From Candidatus Obscuribacterales bacterium (lineage in GTDB: Bacteria; Cyanobacteriota; Vampirovibrionia; Obscuribacterales; Obscuribacteraceae), in NCBI GenBank assembly GCA_020634035.1, contig JACKCM010000004.1, positions 310,001 to 374,000 of the forward strand: a DNA stretch of 64,000 nucleotides, read 5' to 3'. The notes below the pieces were generated by a model. The model searched no databases and had not been told where the DNA came from. It worked only from the letters and a program-made list of their open reading frames with translations. Made by a program: the position numbers and the translations under genes. Below are positions 15,319 to 24,218 of the stretch, in pieces; position 1 is the stretch's first letter; each line of letters begins with the position of its first letter.

Positions 15319-17833
15319 TTCTACTCATCTCGCTTAACTCCAGTGCCATTTTCTCCAGTTGATCGATTAAAACTGTCTTCAGCTTTTTGATCTGATCCTC
15401 TTTCTCTTCTCTGGCTGCTTGTTCCAGTCTGTTCAAGGTCTCAACTACTTCTTCGGCACCTAGATTTCCCACCGCTCCGCGAATTCTATGGGTGGCCGCT
15501 TCCAGGCTGCCATGTCCATTGCTATCCTGCACGATTTTTTTGTATTCCGGCAAAGTGGAAATGAAAGTTTCGGAAGCTTCTTTAATCAAGTCCCAGTCGT
15601 TTTGAAAGAGATCCTGAATAAACTTGCTTCGGATCAAGGTTGTAGTGGTTAAACTATTTGACGTTTCAGGAACCGCCAAAATTGCTTCTTCGGTAGAGCA
15701 GAGTTCTTCCAGCTTTCTGAAAAGTTCACTGGATGAAAACGGCTTCGATATATAGTCATCAACCCCAGCATCGATAAATTTTTCTCGCTCGTCTCTGGTG
15801 GCATAGGCGGTGGAGGCGATGATAGTGATATGTTTTCCTGTCTCTTCTTCCTGGGCGCGGATAAGTTTGGTTGCGGTGATGCCGTCCATGGTCGGCATTT
15901 GCAAATCCATAATCACTGCGTCATACTCCGCTTTTGCCAGCTCTTTCAATACTTCTTGGCCGTTCTCAACGATAGTACATTTGTGTCCTCTTCTGGAGAG
16001 AAGCAGAGAAACAATCTTTTGATTGACTTTGTCATCCTCGGCTATCAGAATGTTGTACGACAAACCGCTGATACCACTGGTAGAGGCTGACTGAATTCTC
16101 TCTCTTAGTTGCGGATAACGTTCAATACTTTCACTCAGAGCCGTGAAAAGACGATTCTCGCTAACGGGCTTGCTTACCACATGAAGAATATTCAACTCGG
16201 AGACATCAAGGGTTACCTTCGAGCGACCGCTTTGCGAAAGCAGTAGAATCGGCATGTCGAAGAACTTTGGATCATTGCGAATCTGTGCCACCAGATCCAA
16301 CCCTTCCATCTCTTGCGAGCCAGAGTCTATGATCGCGATAGAATACGGTGTTCCTTGATTGTGGGCATTGAGCAGCTCTTTCACCGCATCGGCGTTCGAA
16401 GTTACCGACTTGACTTTCATATGCCATGACTCGAGCATGAGCGCTAGTACTTTTCTCGATACTGCGTCCTCATCCACCACAAGTACAGATAGGTCTTGCA
16501 ATATGTTCGAGGCTTTGAGAGACAACTTTCCGTCGCTGTATGCCGGTTTTTGCAGGATGATAACAAAGCTGAATTTCGATCCCTTGCCTTCTTCGGACTC
16601 CAGCCAGATCCAGCCGTTCATCATCTCTACAAGTTTGTGCGCAATTGTCAATCCCAGTCCGGTACCACCATAGTTTCTCGAAACCGAACTATCTGCCTGG
16701 ATAAAAGCTTCGAATATGGAATTCTTTTTCTCGTTGGGGATTCCTATACCGGTGTCGACAACTTCGCAGCGAATCGCGACCTCGTCATCGCTCCTGTCCT
16801 TGCCGTCCTCTAGAGCCACCGACACCGAAATGCCGCCCTTATCCGTAAACTTGAGAGCGTTGCTGATCAGATTCAAAAAGATCTGTCTTATCCGATTCCA
16901 GTCTCCTATTAAAATGTTTGGAATGTCATCGGCTATTTCATAGTTCAGTGCCAGCCCTTTTTTGGAGGCATTAAAAGAGAAGAGCTGTACTACTTCAGCC
17001 ACCGACTCATGCAGATCGAAAGGCTCCAGCACCAGGCTGAGCTGACCGGATTCGATTTTGGAGAAATCGAGAATATCATCCACGATACCGGTCAGCACTT
17101 CGGCCGAACGCTTCGCCGTGACAAGATAATCTATCTGCTCTTCGCTCAATTCGGTATCAAGAGCGAGCTGCAACATTCCGTATATGCCGTTGAGCGGTGT
17201 TCTTATCTCATGACTTACCTGGGCGATGAATTCGTCCTTGGCTTTGCTTGCCTTCTCAGAAGCCTCTTTTGCATTCTTGAGATTGTCGATAACCTTTTTT
17301 CTTTCCGAAACATCCTGGATAAAAGCGCTGAAGAATTGCGTGTCTCCCTGGCGAATCGGCACAACGGATATCTCTACCGGGAACTCTTCACCGTTGCTTC
17401 TCAAGGCTGTCATCGAAAGACGTTTATTGAGAATCGGAGAATCGATGTTCTCCATATCTTTCAGGGCTTCTCTCGATTTCAAAAAGTTGGTCCAACCCCT
17501 TTCGTAGGCTTCTCTATACCTTTTAGGAATAATCAACTCCAGAATCTTCTTACCCTGGGCTTCTTTGCGCTGCCAGCCGAAGATCTCTTCGGCTCGATCG
17601 TTCCAGAAAATAATCCTGCCCAGCTGGTTGGTTCCCACCACGGCGTCCAGGGCACCGGTGAGCACTTGTTCAATATTGGTACGGAAGCTGCGGTCGTCTA
17701 TGGCCACTGCCATGGTTTTACCAGAGCTGGTCATGTGTTCCCAGTCCAGCTGCTCTCGAAGACTGACCAGCTCCTCTTCCAGCCGGGCAATTTGCTGCAG
17801 AATTTCATTCTTGCTTTTCTTATTCCTTTTCAT
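15308..17833 (-). CDS. PAS hybrid histidine kinase with two receivers and HPt
   Basis: The 841-residue protein begins with a coiled coil (residues 10-32), then a PAS domain at about 50-180. HisKA follows with H208 (SHEIRTP), then an ATPase at about 310-430, receiver 1 with candidate D503, receiver 2 with D643 in IMDLQMP, and a C-terminal HPt domain with H782 (ATHRIRGAVG). There is no membrane segment, so the signal is cytoplasmic. Receiver 1 is less conserved around its aspartate (IIDSGSQ) than receiver 2. All steps of a His-Asp-His-Asp relay are in one chain. It overlaps the downstream receiver-kinase and diverges from the NarL-type regulator, which may be its output. Confidence 0.93.
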   Translation of the reverse strand: MKRNKKSKNEILQQIARLEEELVSLREQLDWEHMTSSGKTMAVAIDDRSFRTNIEQVLTGALDAVVGTNQLGRIIFWNDRAEEIFGWQRKEAQGKKILELIIPKRYREAYERGWTNFLKSREALKDMENIDSPILNKRLSMTALRSNGEEFPVEISVVPIRQGDTQFFSAFIQDVSERKKVIDNLKNAKEASEKASKAKDEFIAQVSHEIRTPLNGIYGMLQLALDTELSEEQIDYLVTAKRSAEVLTGIVDDILDFSKIESGQLSLVLEPFDLHESVAEVVQLFSFNASKKGLALNYEIADDIPNILIGDWNRIRQIFLNLISNALKFTDKGGISVSVALEDGKDRSDDEVAIRCEVVDTGIGIPNEKKNSIFEAFIQADSSVSRNYGGTGLGLTIAHKLVEMMNGWIWLESEEGKGSKFSFVIILQKPAYSDGKLSLKASNILQDLSVLVVDEDAVSRKVLALMLESWHMKVKSVTSNADAVKELLNAHNQGTPYSIAIIDSGSQEMEGLDLVAQIRNDPKFFDMPILLLSQSGRSKVTLDVSELNILHVVSKPVSENRLFTALSESIERYPQLRERIQSASTSGISGLSYNILIAEDDKVNQKIVSLLLSRRGHKCTIVENGQEVLKELAKAEYDAVIMDLQMPTMDGITATKLIRAQEEETGKHITIIASTAYATRDEREKFIDAGVDDYISKPFSSSELFRKLEELCSTEEAILAVPETSNSLTTTTLIRSKFIQDLFQNDWDLIKEASETFISTLPEYKKIVQDSNGHGSLEAATHRIRGAVGNLGAEEVVETLNRLEQAAREEKEDQIKKLKTVLIDQLEKMALELSEMSRNDG

Positions 17834-17934
17834 TGCAAAGAGAAATTCCTGGTCTCTGTGGACGTCCGTCTGCTTGCATTTACTATATCACCGCGAGCTG
17901 TTTTAATAAGAGATACCCGGAGGGGGTAAGGTTG

Positions 17935-18597
17935 ATGCCGGAAAGTCCTAAAAAGATATCAGTCGTAATAGTAGAAGACCATGAATTAATGAGGGATGGT
18001 ATTCGCTCTTCTATAGAAGCGGATCAGCGTTTCGAGGTAGTCGGCGAAGCCGGCGACGGCGAAGAAGCCGTAGAACTTGTCAATCGCCTCTGTCCTGATG
18101 TGGTGATTATGGATATCGGACTTCCGAAGCTCGATGGCATAGAGGCGACCCGTAAACTGAACGAGCTCGTCCCCCAGGTCAAGGTGATCATGTTGACTTC
18201 TCATCGCTCCGAGCATGAGGTCTTTGCCTCGTTTTGCTCCGGTGCCTCGGGCTACTGTCTGAAAGAGTCCGCTTCCAAGCTATTGAAAACAGCTCTTGCC
18301 TCGGTTGCCGACGGGGCTATCTGGTTTGATCCTCATATAGCCGGTTTTGTGGTCGAGGCTTTTTCTGTGGCTGGTCGTAGTGCCGGCAAAGACGACTCGG
18401 CCGACAATCCGCTTTCAGAACGTGAGGTAGATGTTCTAAAACTGGTTGTTGAAGGGATGAGCAATAAAGAGATAGCCTCGGCTCTTACAATTAGCACAGC
18501 CACGGTGCGCACCCATGTTGAGCACATTCTAGAGAAGCTTGCAGTTTCGGGAAGGACCCAGGCCGCTGTCGAAGCGATAAGGCGAAATCTAGTCTGA
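17935..18597 (+). CDS. NarL/FixJ-type response regulator
   Basis: The 220-residue protein has an intact receiver (VEDHE, phosphoacceptor D60 in VIMDIGLP, Thr in MLTSH, Lys in CLKES). A LuxR-type helix-turn-helix at the C-terminus includes LSEREVDVLKLV, NKEIASAL and TVRTHVEHI. I chose the ATG at 17935 because GGAGGGGG lies about nine bases upstream; an upstream in-frame ATG at 17833 would read through the promoter region. It diverges from the hybrid kinase across about 100 bases, a common layout for a cognate pair, and lies upstream of the Flp-type pilin gene. Confidence 0.93.
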   Translation: MPESPKKISVVIVEDHELMRDGIRSSIEADQRFEVVGEAGDGEEAVELVNRLCPDVVIMDIGLPKLDGIEATRKLNELVPQVKVIMLTSHRSEHEVFASFCSGASGYCLKESASKLLKTALASVADGAIWFDPHIAGFVVEAFSVAGRSAGKDDSADNPLSEREVDVLKLVVEGMSNKEIASALTISTATVRTHVEHILEKLAVSGRTQAAVEAIRRNLV

Positions 18598-18622
18598 GAT
18601 TGACTTTCACAACTTTATCCGT

Positions 18623-18653
18623 CATATGACCGATGGCTGCAATCGGTCATATG
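18623..18653 (+). terminator. Perfect 12-bp inverted repeat downstream of the NarL-type regulator
   Basis: CATATGACCGAT at 18623-18634 is the exact reverse complement of ATCGGTCATATG at 18642-18653, separated by GGCTGCA. It starts 25 bases after the stop of the regulator gene. A hairpin terminator is the simplest reading, but no U-run follows (GTCGAATCAAAA). It may instead be a processing or stabilising stem, or a binding site for a dimeric regulator upstream of the pilin gene. Confidence 0.5.
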
Positions 18654-18781
18654 GTCGAATCAAAACCGGCATTTTTAACGATGTGCGAGTGGGTGCTCGC
18701 TTGCTATTCTGAAGATAGGCAGATGAATCGCGGTCGCAAAATCTTGGGATTTTGTGCACGGTGAAGAGTGGGAAGAAAATC

Positions 18782-19300
18782 ATGGAAGTTAAACTTACTA
18801 ATTTGGAAAGACTGGTATCTCGATTCGTTTCCGAAGAATTTATCGAAGATGAGTCAGGTCAAGGCATAACCGAATATGGTGCTGTGCTTGCTTTCGTCGC
18901 TCTGATAATCGCTATGGTTTTTATGGCTGGTCAAGGAATGAATAGCTCAATAAGCAGCCTTTTCAATGCTCCGGTCAATCAGCTGGAGAGAGTAGTGGCA
19001 TATGATGCCAGCGGTGCCGGTTCTGGTTCTGGTTCTGGTTCCAGTGCCGATTCCGGCGGCTCCAGCTCCGGCGGTAGCAGCGCCGCTGCCGATAGCGGCG
19101 GCTCTAGCTCTAGCGGCGGCAGCGCCGCTGCCGATAGCTCCGCATCCGGCGGCTCCAATTCTAATGCCGGTGGCAACGGTAATGGCAACTCGAATTCTAA
19201 TGCCGGTGGCAACGGTAATGGCAATTCCAATTCTAACGCCGGTGGCAATGGCAACGGGCGAGGCAATGGGCGAGGCGGCAATACCAGATTTACTCGCTAA
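18782..19300 (+). CDS. Flp/Fap-type pilin with Ser/Gly/Asn-rich C-terminal tail
   Basis: The protein has about 172 residues. A charged leader of about 30 residues ends in DESG, followed by QGITEYG and a hydrophobic helix to about residue 58. The glutamate falls at +5 and the tyrosine at +6 after the glycine, the cleavage pattern of TadV-type prepilin peptidases on Flp pilins. The second half is low complexity: (GS)n, SSGGSAAAD units and three copies of a 12-residue Asn/Gly unit, ending in RGNGRGG. Classical Flp pilins lack such a tail. The ATG at 18782 follows GGGAAGAA. No tad assembly genes are in the window. Confidence 0.82.
   Translation: MEVKLTNLERLVSRFVSEEFIEDESGQGITEYGAVLAFVALIIAMVFMAGQGMNSSISSLFNAPVNQLERVVAYDASGAGSGSGSGSSADSGGSSSGGSSAAADSGGSSSSGGSAAADSSASGGSNSNAGGNGNGNSNSNAGGNGNGNSNSNAGGNGNGRGNGRGGNTRFTR
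19154..19255 (+). repeat. 36-bp in-frame tandem repeat in the pilin gene
   Basis: Three units begin at 19154, 19190 and 19226, a period of exactly 36 bases, each encoding SNSNAGGNGNGN or a close variant. Units 1 and 2 are nearly identical and unit 3 has silent changes. The whole is in frame with the pilin tail, so slippage would change tail length in steps of 12 residues without breaking the frame. Confidence 0.85.
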
Positions 19301-19342
19301 GAATTGTCTATTTATGTTTTCAAACTGAGGAAGGTGACAGTA

Positions 19343-20092
19343 ATGGGGGAAATTGAATACGGAGCACAGTCGGGAGTCGCTCAGGGCCGATCGACTTACT
19401 CGGACATACCGATTCAAGTGGCTGAGAAAGCGGTTTCGCGAAGAGAGTTTATCGAAGACCTTGGCAGAGGCTCTGGAACTGCAACAGAAGTTCTTAATGA
19501 ACTTTCCAAAATTCTGCAAAACAACTTCTGTCTAGCCGATGACCACTACACTTTTAACAGCATTTTGAACAGGGGAACCGTACGCCTTCAGTTTCATATA
19601 GTGCAACAGTTTCAGGCGGAGTTCAACACCATGGGATCGCTCACTCTGCAGTCCGCCAGGTTGATGATTGATCGCAATTGCCGAGCTGATGTATATGTCG
19701 AGGGTAATAATAGGATTAGACTGGAAAATCTGAAAGGTTCTTTTGTTGTTCTGGTAGATGGCAAACGTCGATTGAGGGGAGAGATCCGTCTGCTTATCAT
19801 TGAATTCAGCGAGGAAAGTGGTCTGGTTGTCTCTATCGACGCCACCAATCCGTTTTCGAAGATGAGTGCCAGCAGTATGATCAAATTGCGTTTGATTGCC
19901 GGAGAAAGGCTAGTACGACGCTCTAGAAATTCCATACCGGGCGAACGTAGCTCTGCCATGAAGAGATTTCGCAACAGTTACAGTAGTCTGGAGAGCGTAT
20001 CCCGCACTGGTGCATTCAAAGTCAAGTTGACCCATAGCATTTCTCGTTGGTTCGCCACTTTGAAAGAGATCCTCGGTCGCAAAGGAAGTTAG
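19343..20092 (+). CDS. Cytoplasmic protein of unknown function
   Basis: I do not recognise this protein of about 249 residues. It has no signal peptide or membrane helix. The middle region (about residues 60-170) alternates short beta-like strands with conserved-looking turns (VRLQFHIVQQF, ADVYVEGNNRIRLENL, FVVLVDGKRRLRGEI), which may be a beta-rich ligand or effector domain. The C-terminus is basic, with several Arg/Lys/Ser clusters. The ATG at 19343 follows AGGAAGGTG; an earlier ATG at 19304 lacks such a site. It lies 42 bases after the pilin gene in the same direction and may serve the pilus, though nothing in its sequence proves that. Confidence 0.6.
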   Translation: MGEIEYGAQSGVAQGRSTYSDIPIQVAEKAVSRREFIEDLGRGSGTATEVLNELSKILQNNFCLADDHYTFNSILNRGTVRLQFHIVQQFQAEFNTMGSLTLQSARLMIDRNCRADVYVEGNNRIRLENLKGSFVVLVDGKRRLRGEIRLLIIEFSEESGLVVSIDATNPFSKMSASSMIKLRLIAGERLVRRSRNSIPGERSSAMKRFRNSYSSLESVSRTGAFKVKLTHSISRWFATLKEILGRKGS

Positions 20093-20153
20093 TCGCCGAT
20101 CTGTTGTAAGATGGTGGTTCCAAATCACCATTCCCAAGGCAGGAGCGGGTTGA

Positions 20154-21269
20154 TTGAAATCCCCTTTCCCTTTGATTCTGTATATGTCTCTAGCCCTTTT
20201 CCTGGCTCTGTTTTTCGGGGGCTGTGGGGAAGATGACAATCTTGACCGGGGTGAATCTTCAAAAGAGAGCCAGAGCAATTCTTTTGAAGTAACTACTTTC
20301 AGCGCAACCAATTCTTCTCTCGCCCAGGCTATTGAAAGATATGTGCCCGTTTCCGAGTTTGGAAAGCGAGATCTGGGAGCGGCAGCACTGACCAAGGCAG
20401 CATCGGTGGCTCTGAAACAGGTCGATTTCGATGCGGCGGCCAAGCTGGCCTCTCGGGCCACGGAGTTGGAGCCGGATAATGCAGAAGCCTATCTGGTGCT
20501 GGGCAAGGCTCTCTACAACAGCATATCAGGAGAGCAGAATGAAGCTCGCAAGGCTTTCGAGAAGGCGGTAGCTCTGGATCCTAAAATGGGTAGGGCCTAC
20601 GAGAACCTTTCCCGAATATGTTTCGACCAGAACGATACCAAAGGAGCCCTGGTCTACATGGACAAAGCCATCGCCTTTGATCCCGGACAGAGAGACTATT
20701 ATAAATATCGTTCTTCTCTCTATGCCAGTTTGAAAGAGTTTGATAAAGCAGAAGCCGACATGATCAGATACGTGGATGCTTCTCCCAAGAAAAAGCTGGC
20801 CGGATTGCTAGATCTGTCCGCATTCTATGAAAGCCGGGGCAAAAACAAAGAGGCTATCGCCGGCTATGACAAAATCATTGCCCAGACAAAAGCCGCTTCG
20901 CCAGGAGAAGACGCCTACGCTAAAAGAGGTAGAGCCTTTAGATCCAAAGCTTTATTGCTCTACAAACTTGGTCGCTATAAAGAGACAATCGAGGCCCTCG
21001 ATCAGCTTATGGCATTCGAGAAAAACAGCGAAGAGATTTTTAGACTGCGCGGAGATTCTTGTTTCAGGCTGAAGATGTATAAGCAAGCTATTGCCGATTA
21101 TTCTCGGGCGATAGAGTTGATGCCTGATTCTTCGGCAAGACCCTATCTGGCTCGGGCTGAAGTTTACGAACAAATTGGTCAAGCTGACAAGGCTTCTTCA
21201 GATCGAAAGATCGCCAAGCAACTAAGCGATGCTCCTGCTGAAAAGCATCTTTATGAGATGAAGAAATAG
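20154..21269 (+). CDS. TPR-repeat lipoprotein
   Basis: This 371-residue protein starts at a TTG placed eight bases after AGGAG. A hydrophobic leader ends in FFGGC (Cys24), a probable lipobox, and a Ser/Glu-rich spacer follows. From about residue 85 onward there are seven or eight TPR units, such as AYLVLGKALYN, AYENLSRICFDQND and DYYKYRSSLYASLKEFDKAE. TPRs scaffold protein complexes; lipidation would place it on the outer face of a membrane. Its stop is directly followed by the ATG of a paralogue of the same layout, so the pair is a tandem duplication in one operon. Confidence 0.82.
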   Translation: MKSPFPLILYMSLALFLALFFGGCGEDDNLDRGESSKESQSNSFEVTTFSATNSSLAQAIERYVPVSEFGKRDLGAAALTKAASVALKQVDFDAAAKLASRATELEPDNAEAYLVLGKALYNSISGEQNEARKAFEKAVALDPKMGRAYENLSRICFDQNDTKGALVYMDKAIAFDPGQRDYYKYRSSLYASLKEFDKAEADMIRYVDASPKKKLAGLLDLSAFYESRGKNKEAIAGYDKIIAQTKAASPGEDAYAKRGRAFRSKALLLYKLGRYKETIEALDQLMAFEKNSEEIFRLRGDSCFRLKMYKQAIADYSRAIELMPDSSARPYLARAEVYEQIGQADKASSDRKIAKQLSDAPAEKHLYEMKK

Positions 21270-22403
21270 ATGAGAGAAAGGTTTCATCGATATCTAGCAA
21301 CAGTATCAGCTATCTCATTGTTTCTTTTGCTCTCTTCCGCCTGTGAAAAAAGTCCACAGACAAAGCAAGCTTCTGAAAAAGAACCGGAGAAAAAGTCTCG
21401 TGCCGAAGACAAGCTCTTTAATGGCGGTGTAATCGGTTATGCCAGGACCTCCTACAAAGATGCCTGCCGCAACTGGGTCGTCGGCTCTGGGAATAATTAT
21501 AGTTATGAGCAGATTTTGAAAGGCGCAGAAAAAGCTAACGAATTCAATGATTTCGAATCAGGAAAGGCTCTTGCCCTGGAGCTTATCTCGAGAAAGCCGC
21601 AGTCTTCTAAAGCCCATTTCCTTCTGGGCAAGGCGATGTATAACTGTATCGGGGGCAAAGAGACCGAAGCCCTGGTTGAATTCAAGAAGTGTTTGAGCCT
21701 GCCTTCGGAAGGCAACTATCAGGCCGAGGCCTGTGAGTACCTTGCCCGCATTTACTATGAACGTTCCGAATTGGACGAGGCTTTGAAGTGGCTGGACAAA
21801 TCAGTCGATTACGATCCCGAGCATGTCAGTGTTTATCGTTTCAGGGCGGTTATCTATTCGGACAAGAAGCTCTTTGAAAAAGCCGAAGCTGATTTCAACA
21901 AGTGTATCGAACTCAATCCCCGGGGGCTGATGTCTTATTACAATAGAGCCAAATTCTACGAGTCGATAGGTAAGAATAAAGAGGCTCTAGCCGACTATGA
22001 CCGGGTGATTGTCAATGCCAGGCGTTCTGGTAATGCCACCAAAGAAGAAGATAGGCAGGCTGTTGTTTTCAAACACAAGGCCAAGCTTCTTTCAAAAATG
22101 GGTCGATGGGAAGAAGCGATTGATTCTATCAGCGCTGCCATCGCAATCAGTAAACTCTTGCCGGAAGATTACACCATCCGCGGTGAACTGTATCTAGAGT
22201 TGAGAGAATACGACAAGGCGCTCGCCGATTTTAATCAGGCTCTGGAGCTATCGCCGACCATGGCTCCGGAAGCCTATCTTGGCAGAGCTTCTGCCTATGA
22301 GCACCTGGGCAAGAAAGAGCTTGCCGATCTAGATCGAAAGCAAGCCGCAAGCATTAAAGCTGCCCCGGCAGAGAAGCCAATTTATGATATTAAGAGAGAT
22401 TGA
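21270..22403 (+). CDS. TPR-repeat lipoprotein, paralogue of the preceding gene
   Basis: This 377-residue protein has a hydrophobic leader ending in LSSAC (Cys25), a Lys/Glu/Gln-rich spacer, and a TPR solenoid. The repeats parallel the previous protein unit by unit, for example AHFLLGKAMYN, EYLARIYYERSEL and FKHKAKLLSKMGRWEEAI against its counterparts. The ATG begins on the base after the preceding stop, which implies coupled translation. Shared order and matching C-terminal endings (AAPAEKPIYDIKR against APAEKHLYEMKK) show that the two arose by duplication. Function beyond scaffolding is unknown. Confidence 0.82.
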   Translation: MRERFHRYLATVSAISLFLLLSSACEKSPQTKQASEKEPEKKSRAEDKLFNGGVIGYARTSYKDACRNWVVGSGNNYSYEQILKGAEKANEFNDFESGKALALELISRKPQSSKAHFLLGKAMYNCIGGKETEALVEFKKCLSLPSEGNYQAEACEYLARIYYERSELDEALKWLDKSVDYDPEHVSVYRFRAVIYSDKKLFEKAEADFNKCIELNPRGLMSYYNRAKFYESIGKNKEALADYDRVIVNARRSGNATKEEDRQAVVFKHKAKLLSKMGRWEEAIDSISAAIAISKLLPEDYTIRGELYLELREYDKALADFNQALELSPTMAPEAYLGRASAYEHLGKKELADLDRKQAASIKAAPAEKPIYDIKRD

Positions 22404-22415
22404 TGGCAGAGCGAT

Positions 22416-23210
22416 TTAAGACTTCGTTTCAAGAGAGACCGGTGCCCATTCTAGTGTTTCCAGCGATTCAGAGTAAAGTAGATGGGGCTCTCCCAGCTTG
22501 TTTGCCGGCAATCCCAGGCAGTTCAACATCGTATTGCACTCAAATTCTGCCTCTGCTTTTTGCAGAGGCCAGCGAATATGATGTACTTCTCCTTTCAAAA
22601 CACGATTGCCCTTCAGGGAGAAAAGGCGATATCTTTCGGTGAGAAACTCTTCGAGGGAGCCTTTTTCGCTTTCAAAAATCTCGCCTACCGGTCGGTAACG
22701 CACCTTCAGTTCGGCATCCACCGCTCGTCTGTCGCGTCGGCTACTTGAATATTCCAGCCACTTATCTTGCTCTTCTGCTTCTTCGAATCTTGCTTTCATC
22801 TTCGCCTTCAAATAAGGCAGACCGAACCAGATTCGGGCTGCTTCTACCGCCAGGGGGCTGGATGCGTCCAGGCTGAAAAAATAGACACCGGCTTCCCCTT
22901 TGTGTTTGACATAGGTTCTTACGTTGAGCTCGAGGAAGGATGAGGCGATGGGCAGGGGCGGCAATCTATTAAACCGGACCCGGTTCATAATGAAAGGAAC
23001 CACCGCTATCCAGGCGTCTCCTTCGAAACAGTCGAGTTCGAACTGTCCGGGTACCGTTGCTCTCAAGTCGGTCGGTTTCACCGGCCAGTGAGCGAAGAGC
23101 AGTCTGTCCCAGTACTGGCTCATGATCCAGTCGCCCCCGGCAAGCGGATAGGGGCGGTGTTCTACTATCTCGGTTATATTCGTCGGTCTCTGCAAAAGCC
23201 AGTGCCTCAA
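22416..23210 (-). CDS. DUF2071 (YqjF-like) family protein
   Basis: The 264-residue protein shows the DUF2071 order: HRPYPLAGGDWIMSQYWDRLLFAHWPV, AWIAVVPFIMNRVRF, LPPLPIASSFLELNVRTYV and GVYFFSLDASS. A C-terminal half follows, with RYRLFSLKGNRVLKGEVHH and related elements. This is a widespread cytoplasmic family of unknown biochemical role, related by fold to acetoacetate decarboxylase-like proteins. The start is uncertain: I used the TTG at 23210 because the conserved HRPYPL lies before the ATG at 23123. It ends 12 bases from the converging TPR lipoprotein gene. Confidence 0.82.
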   Translation of the reverse strand: MRHWLLQRPTNITEIVEHRPYPLAGGDWIMSQYWDRLLFAHWPVKPTDLRATVPGQFELDCFEGDAWIAVVPFIMNRVRFNRLPPLPIASSFLELNVRTYVKHKGEAGVYFFSLDASSPLAVEAARIWFGLPYLKAKMKARFEEAEEQDKWLEYSSSRRDRRAVDAELKVRYRPVGEIFESEKGSLEEFLTERYRLFSLKGNRVLKGEVHHIRWPLQKAEAEFECNTMLNCLGLPANKLGEPHLLYSESLETLEWAPVSLETKS

Positions 23211-23308
23211 TATTGTCCCGGACCCCGATCCTGATCCGAGAACGGCATTTTAACCAATTTCTGTCTGTTCATCACCTGTTCACTCACCTTTTCTAAGATC
23301 TGAGTATT

Positions 23309-24214
23309 ATGAAAAGGAAGGAGAACCATTCTCAGAGGTTAGAAAATGCCACCGAAAACAGTGGCGTTTCCTCGTCGCAGCAGTATTTTAAGCGTCTCAG
23401 GAAGTATCCACTTCTGACCCGAGAAGAAGAGATCGAGCTCGCTATTCAGATTCGCAGCGGCAATACCAGGGCGTTCAAGCGTCTTGTCTCTTCAAATCTA
23501 AGGCTGGTGATTCAAATAGCTCGACGTTTTCAAGGTAGGGGATTGGAGCTGGAGGACTTAATTCAAGAGGGCAATCTTGGTTTGATTAGAGCTGCAGAGT
23601 TGTTTGATCCCGATAGAGGCATTCGGTTCTCGACCTATGCTACCCGGTGGATAATACAGAAATTGTCGCGAGCCTGTGACAACCATTCTCGGGTGATTCG
23701 TATTCCTGTCGGTTTGCACCAGGCGATTCGGGCGGTTCTCCGGGCAAGGAATGACTATATGATGAAACATGGTCTGGAGCCGGAGCCGGAAGAACTGGTG
23801 CCGGTCACGGGCCTGCCGCTGCATAGAATAGAACTCGCTCTCGATTATATGCATAAGACTCTCTCTTTGAATCAGGATAAATATGGCGACGACAGCAGCG
23901 AACTGCTCGACGATGTGCCGTCCGATTTAATGGATGTAGAGAAAGTGGTTGATAGGCAACTGGAGGCAGCCTATTTATTGAAGCTGCTCAAAGAGCTTTC
24001 ACCGCTGGAGCAAGCTGTCACAGTCTATCGTTACGGTCTATTCGACAATCCTCAAAAGTCGTATGAGCAGCTTTCTGCCGGATTGGATCTTCCCAAGCAA
24101 TCTCTTCGCAACGCCTTTAAGCGTGCCCTTGCCAAGTTGCGTAAGCGGGCAAAACTGGAAAGTCAAAGAGAAATTGGAAACGGTTTCGGAAGCAGCCTGC
24201 TTCTGAGAGGTTGA
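23309..24214 (+). CDS. Group 2 RNA polymerase sigma-70 factor
   Basis: The 301-residue protein has region 1.2 (YFKRLRKYPLLTREEEIELA), region 2 with the core-binding and -10-reading elements (ELEDLIQEGNLGLIRAAELFD, then FSTYATRWIIQ), region 3 (IRIPVGLHQAI) and region 4 (LSPLEQAVTVYRYGLFD with a C-terminal helix-turn-helix). It lacks the long region 1.1 of a primary sigma factor, which fits the non-essential group 2 class used for stress or stationary-phase transcription in cyanobacteria and relatives. It stands alone, converging with the regulator gene at 24219, and has no anti-sigma gene next to it. Confidence 0.92.
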   Translation: MKRKENHSQRLENATENSGVSSSQQYFKRLRKYPLLTREEEIELAIQIRSGNTRAFKRLVSSNLRLVIQIARRFQGRGLELEDLIQEGNLGLIRAAELFDPDRGIRFSTYATRWIIQKLSRACDNHSRVIRIPVGLHQAIRAVLRARNDYMMKHGLEPEPEELVPVTGLPLHRIELALDYMHKTLSLNQDKYGDDSSELLDDVPSDLMDVEKVVDRQLEAAYLLKLLKELSPLEQAVTVYRYGLFDNPQKSYEQLSAGLDLPKQSLRNAFKRALAKLRKRAKLESQREIGNGFGSSLLLRG

Positions 24215-24218
24215 TCGC

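Noticed and set aside
17009..17929. Long plus-strand open frame of 306 codons
   Set aside because: It lies opposite the hybrid kinase, whose domains are unmistakable, and its translation has no recognisable motif.
19154..19255. Regular 36-bp repeat resembling a CRISPR array
   Set aside because: The units are contiguous without spacers and in frame with the pilin tail.
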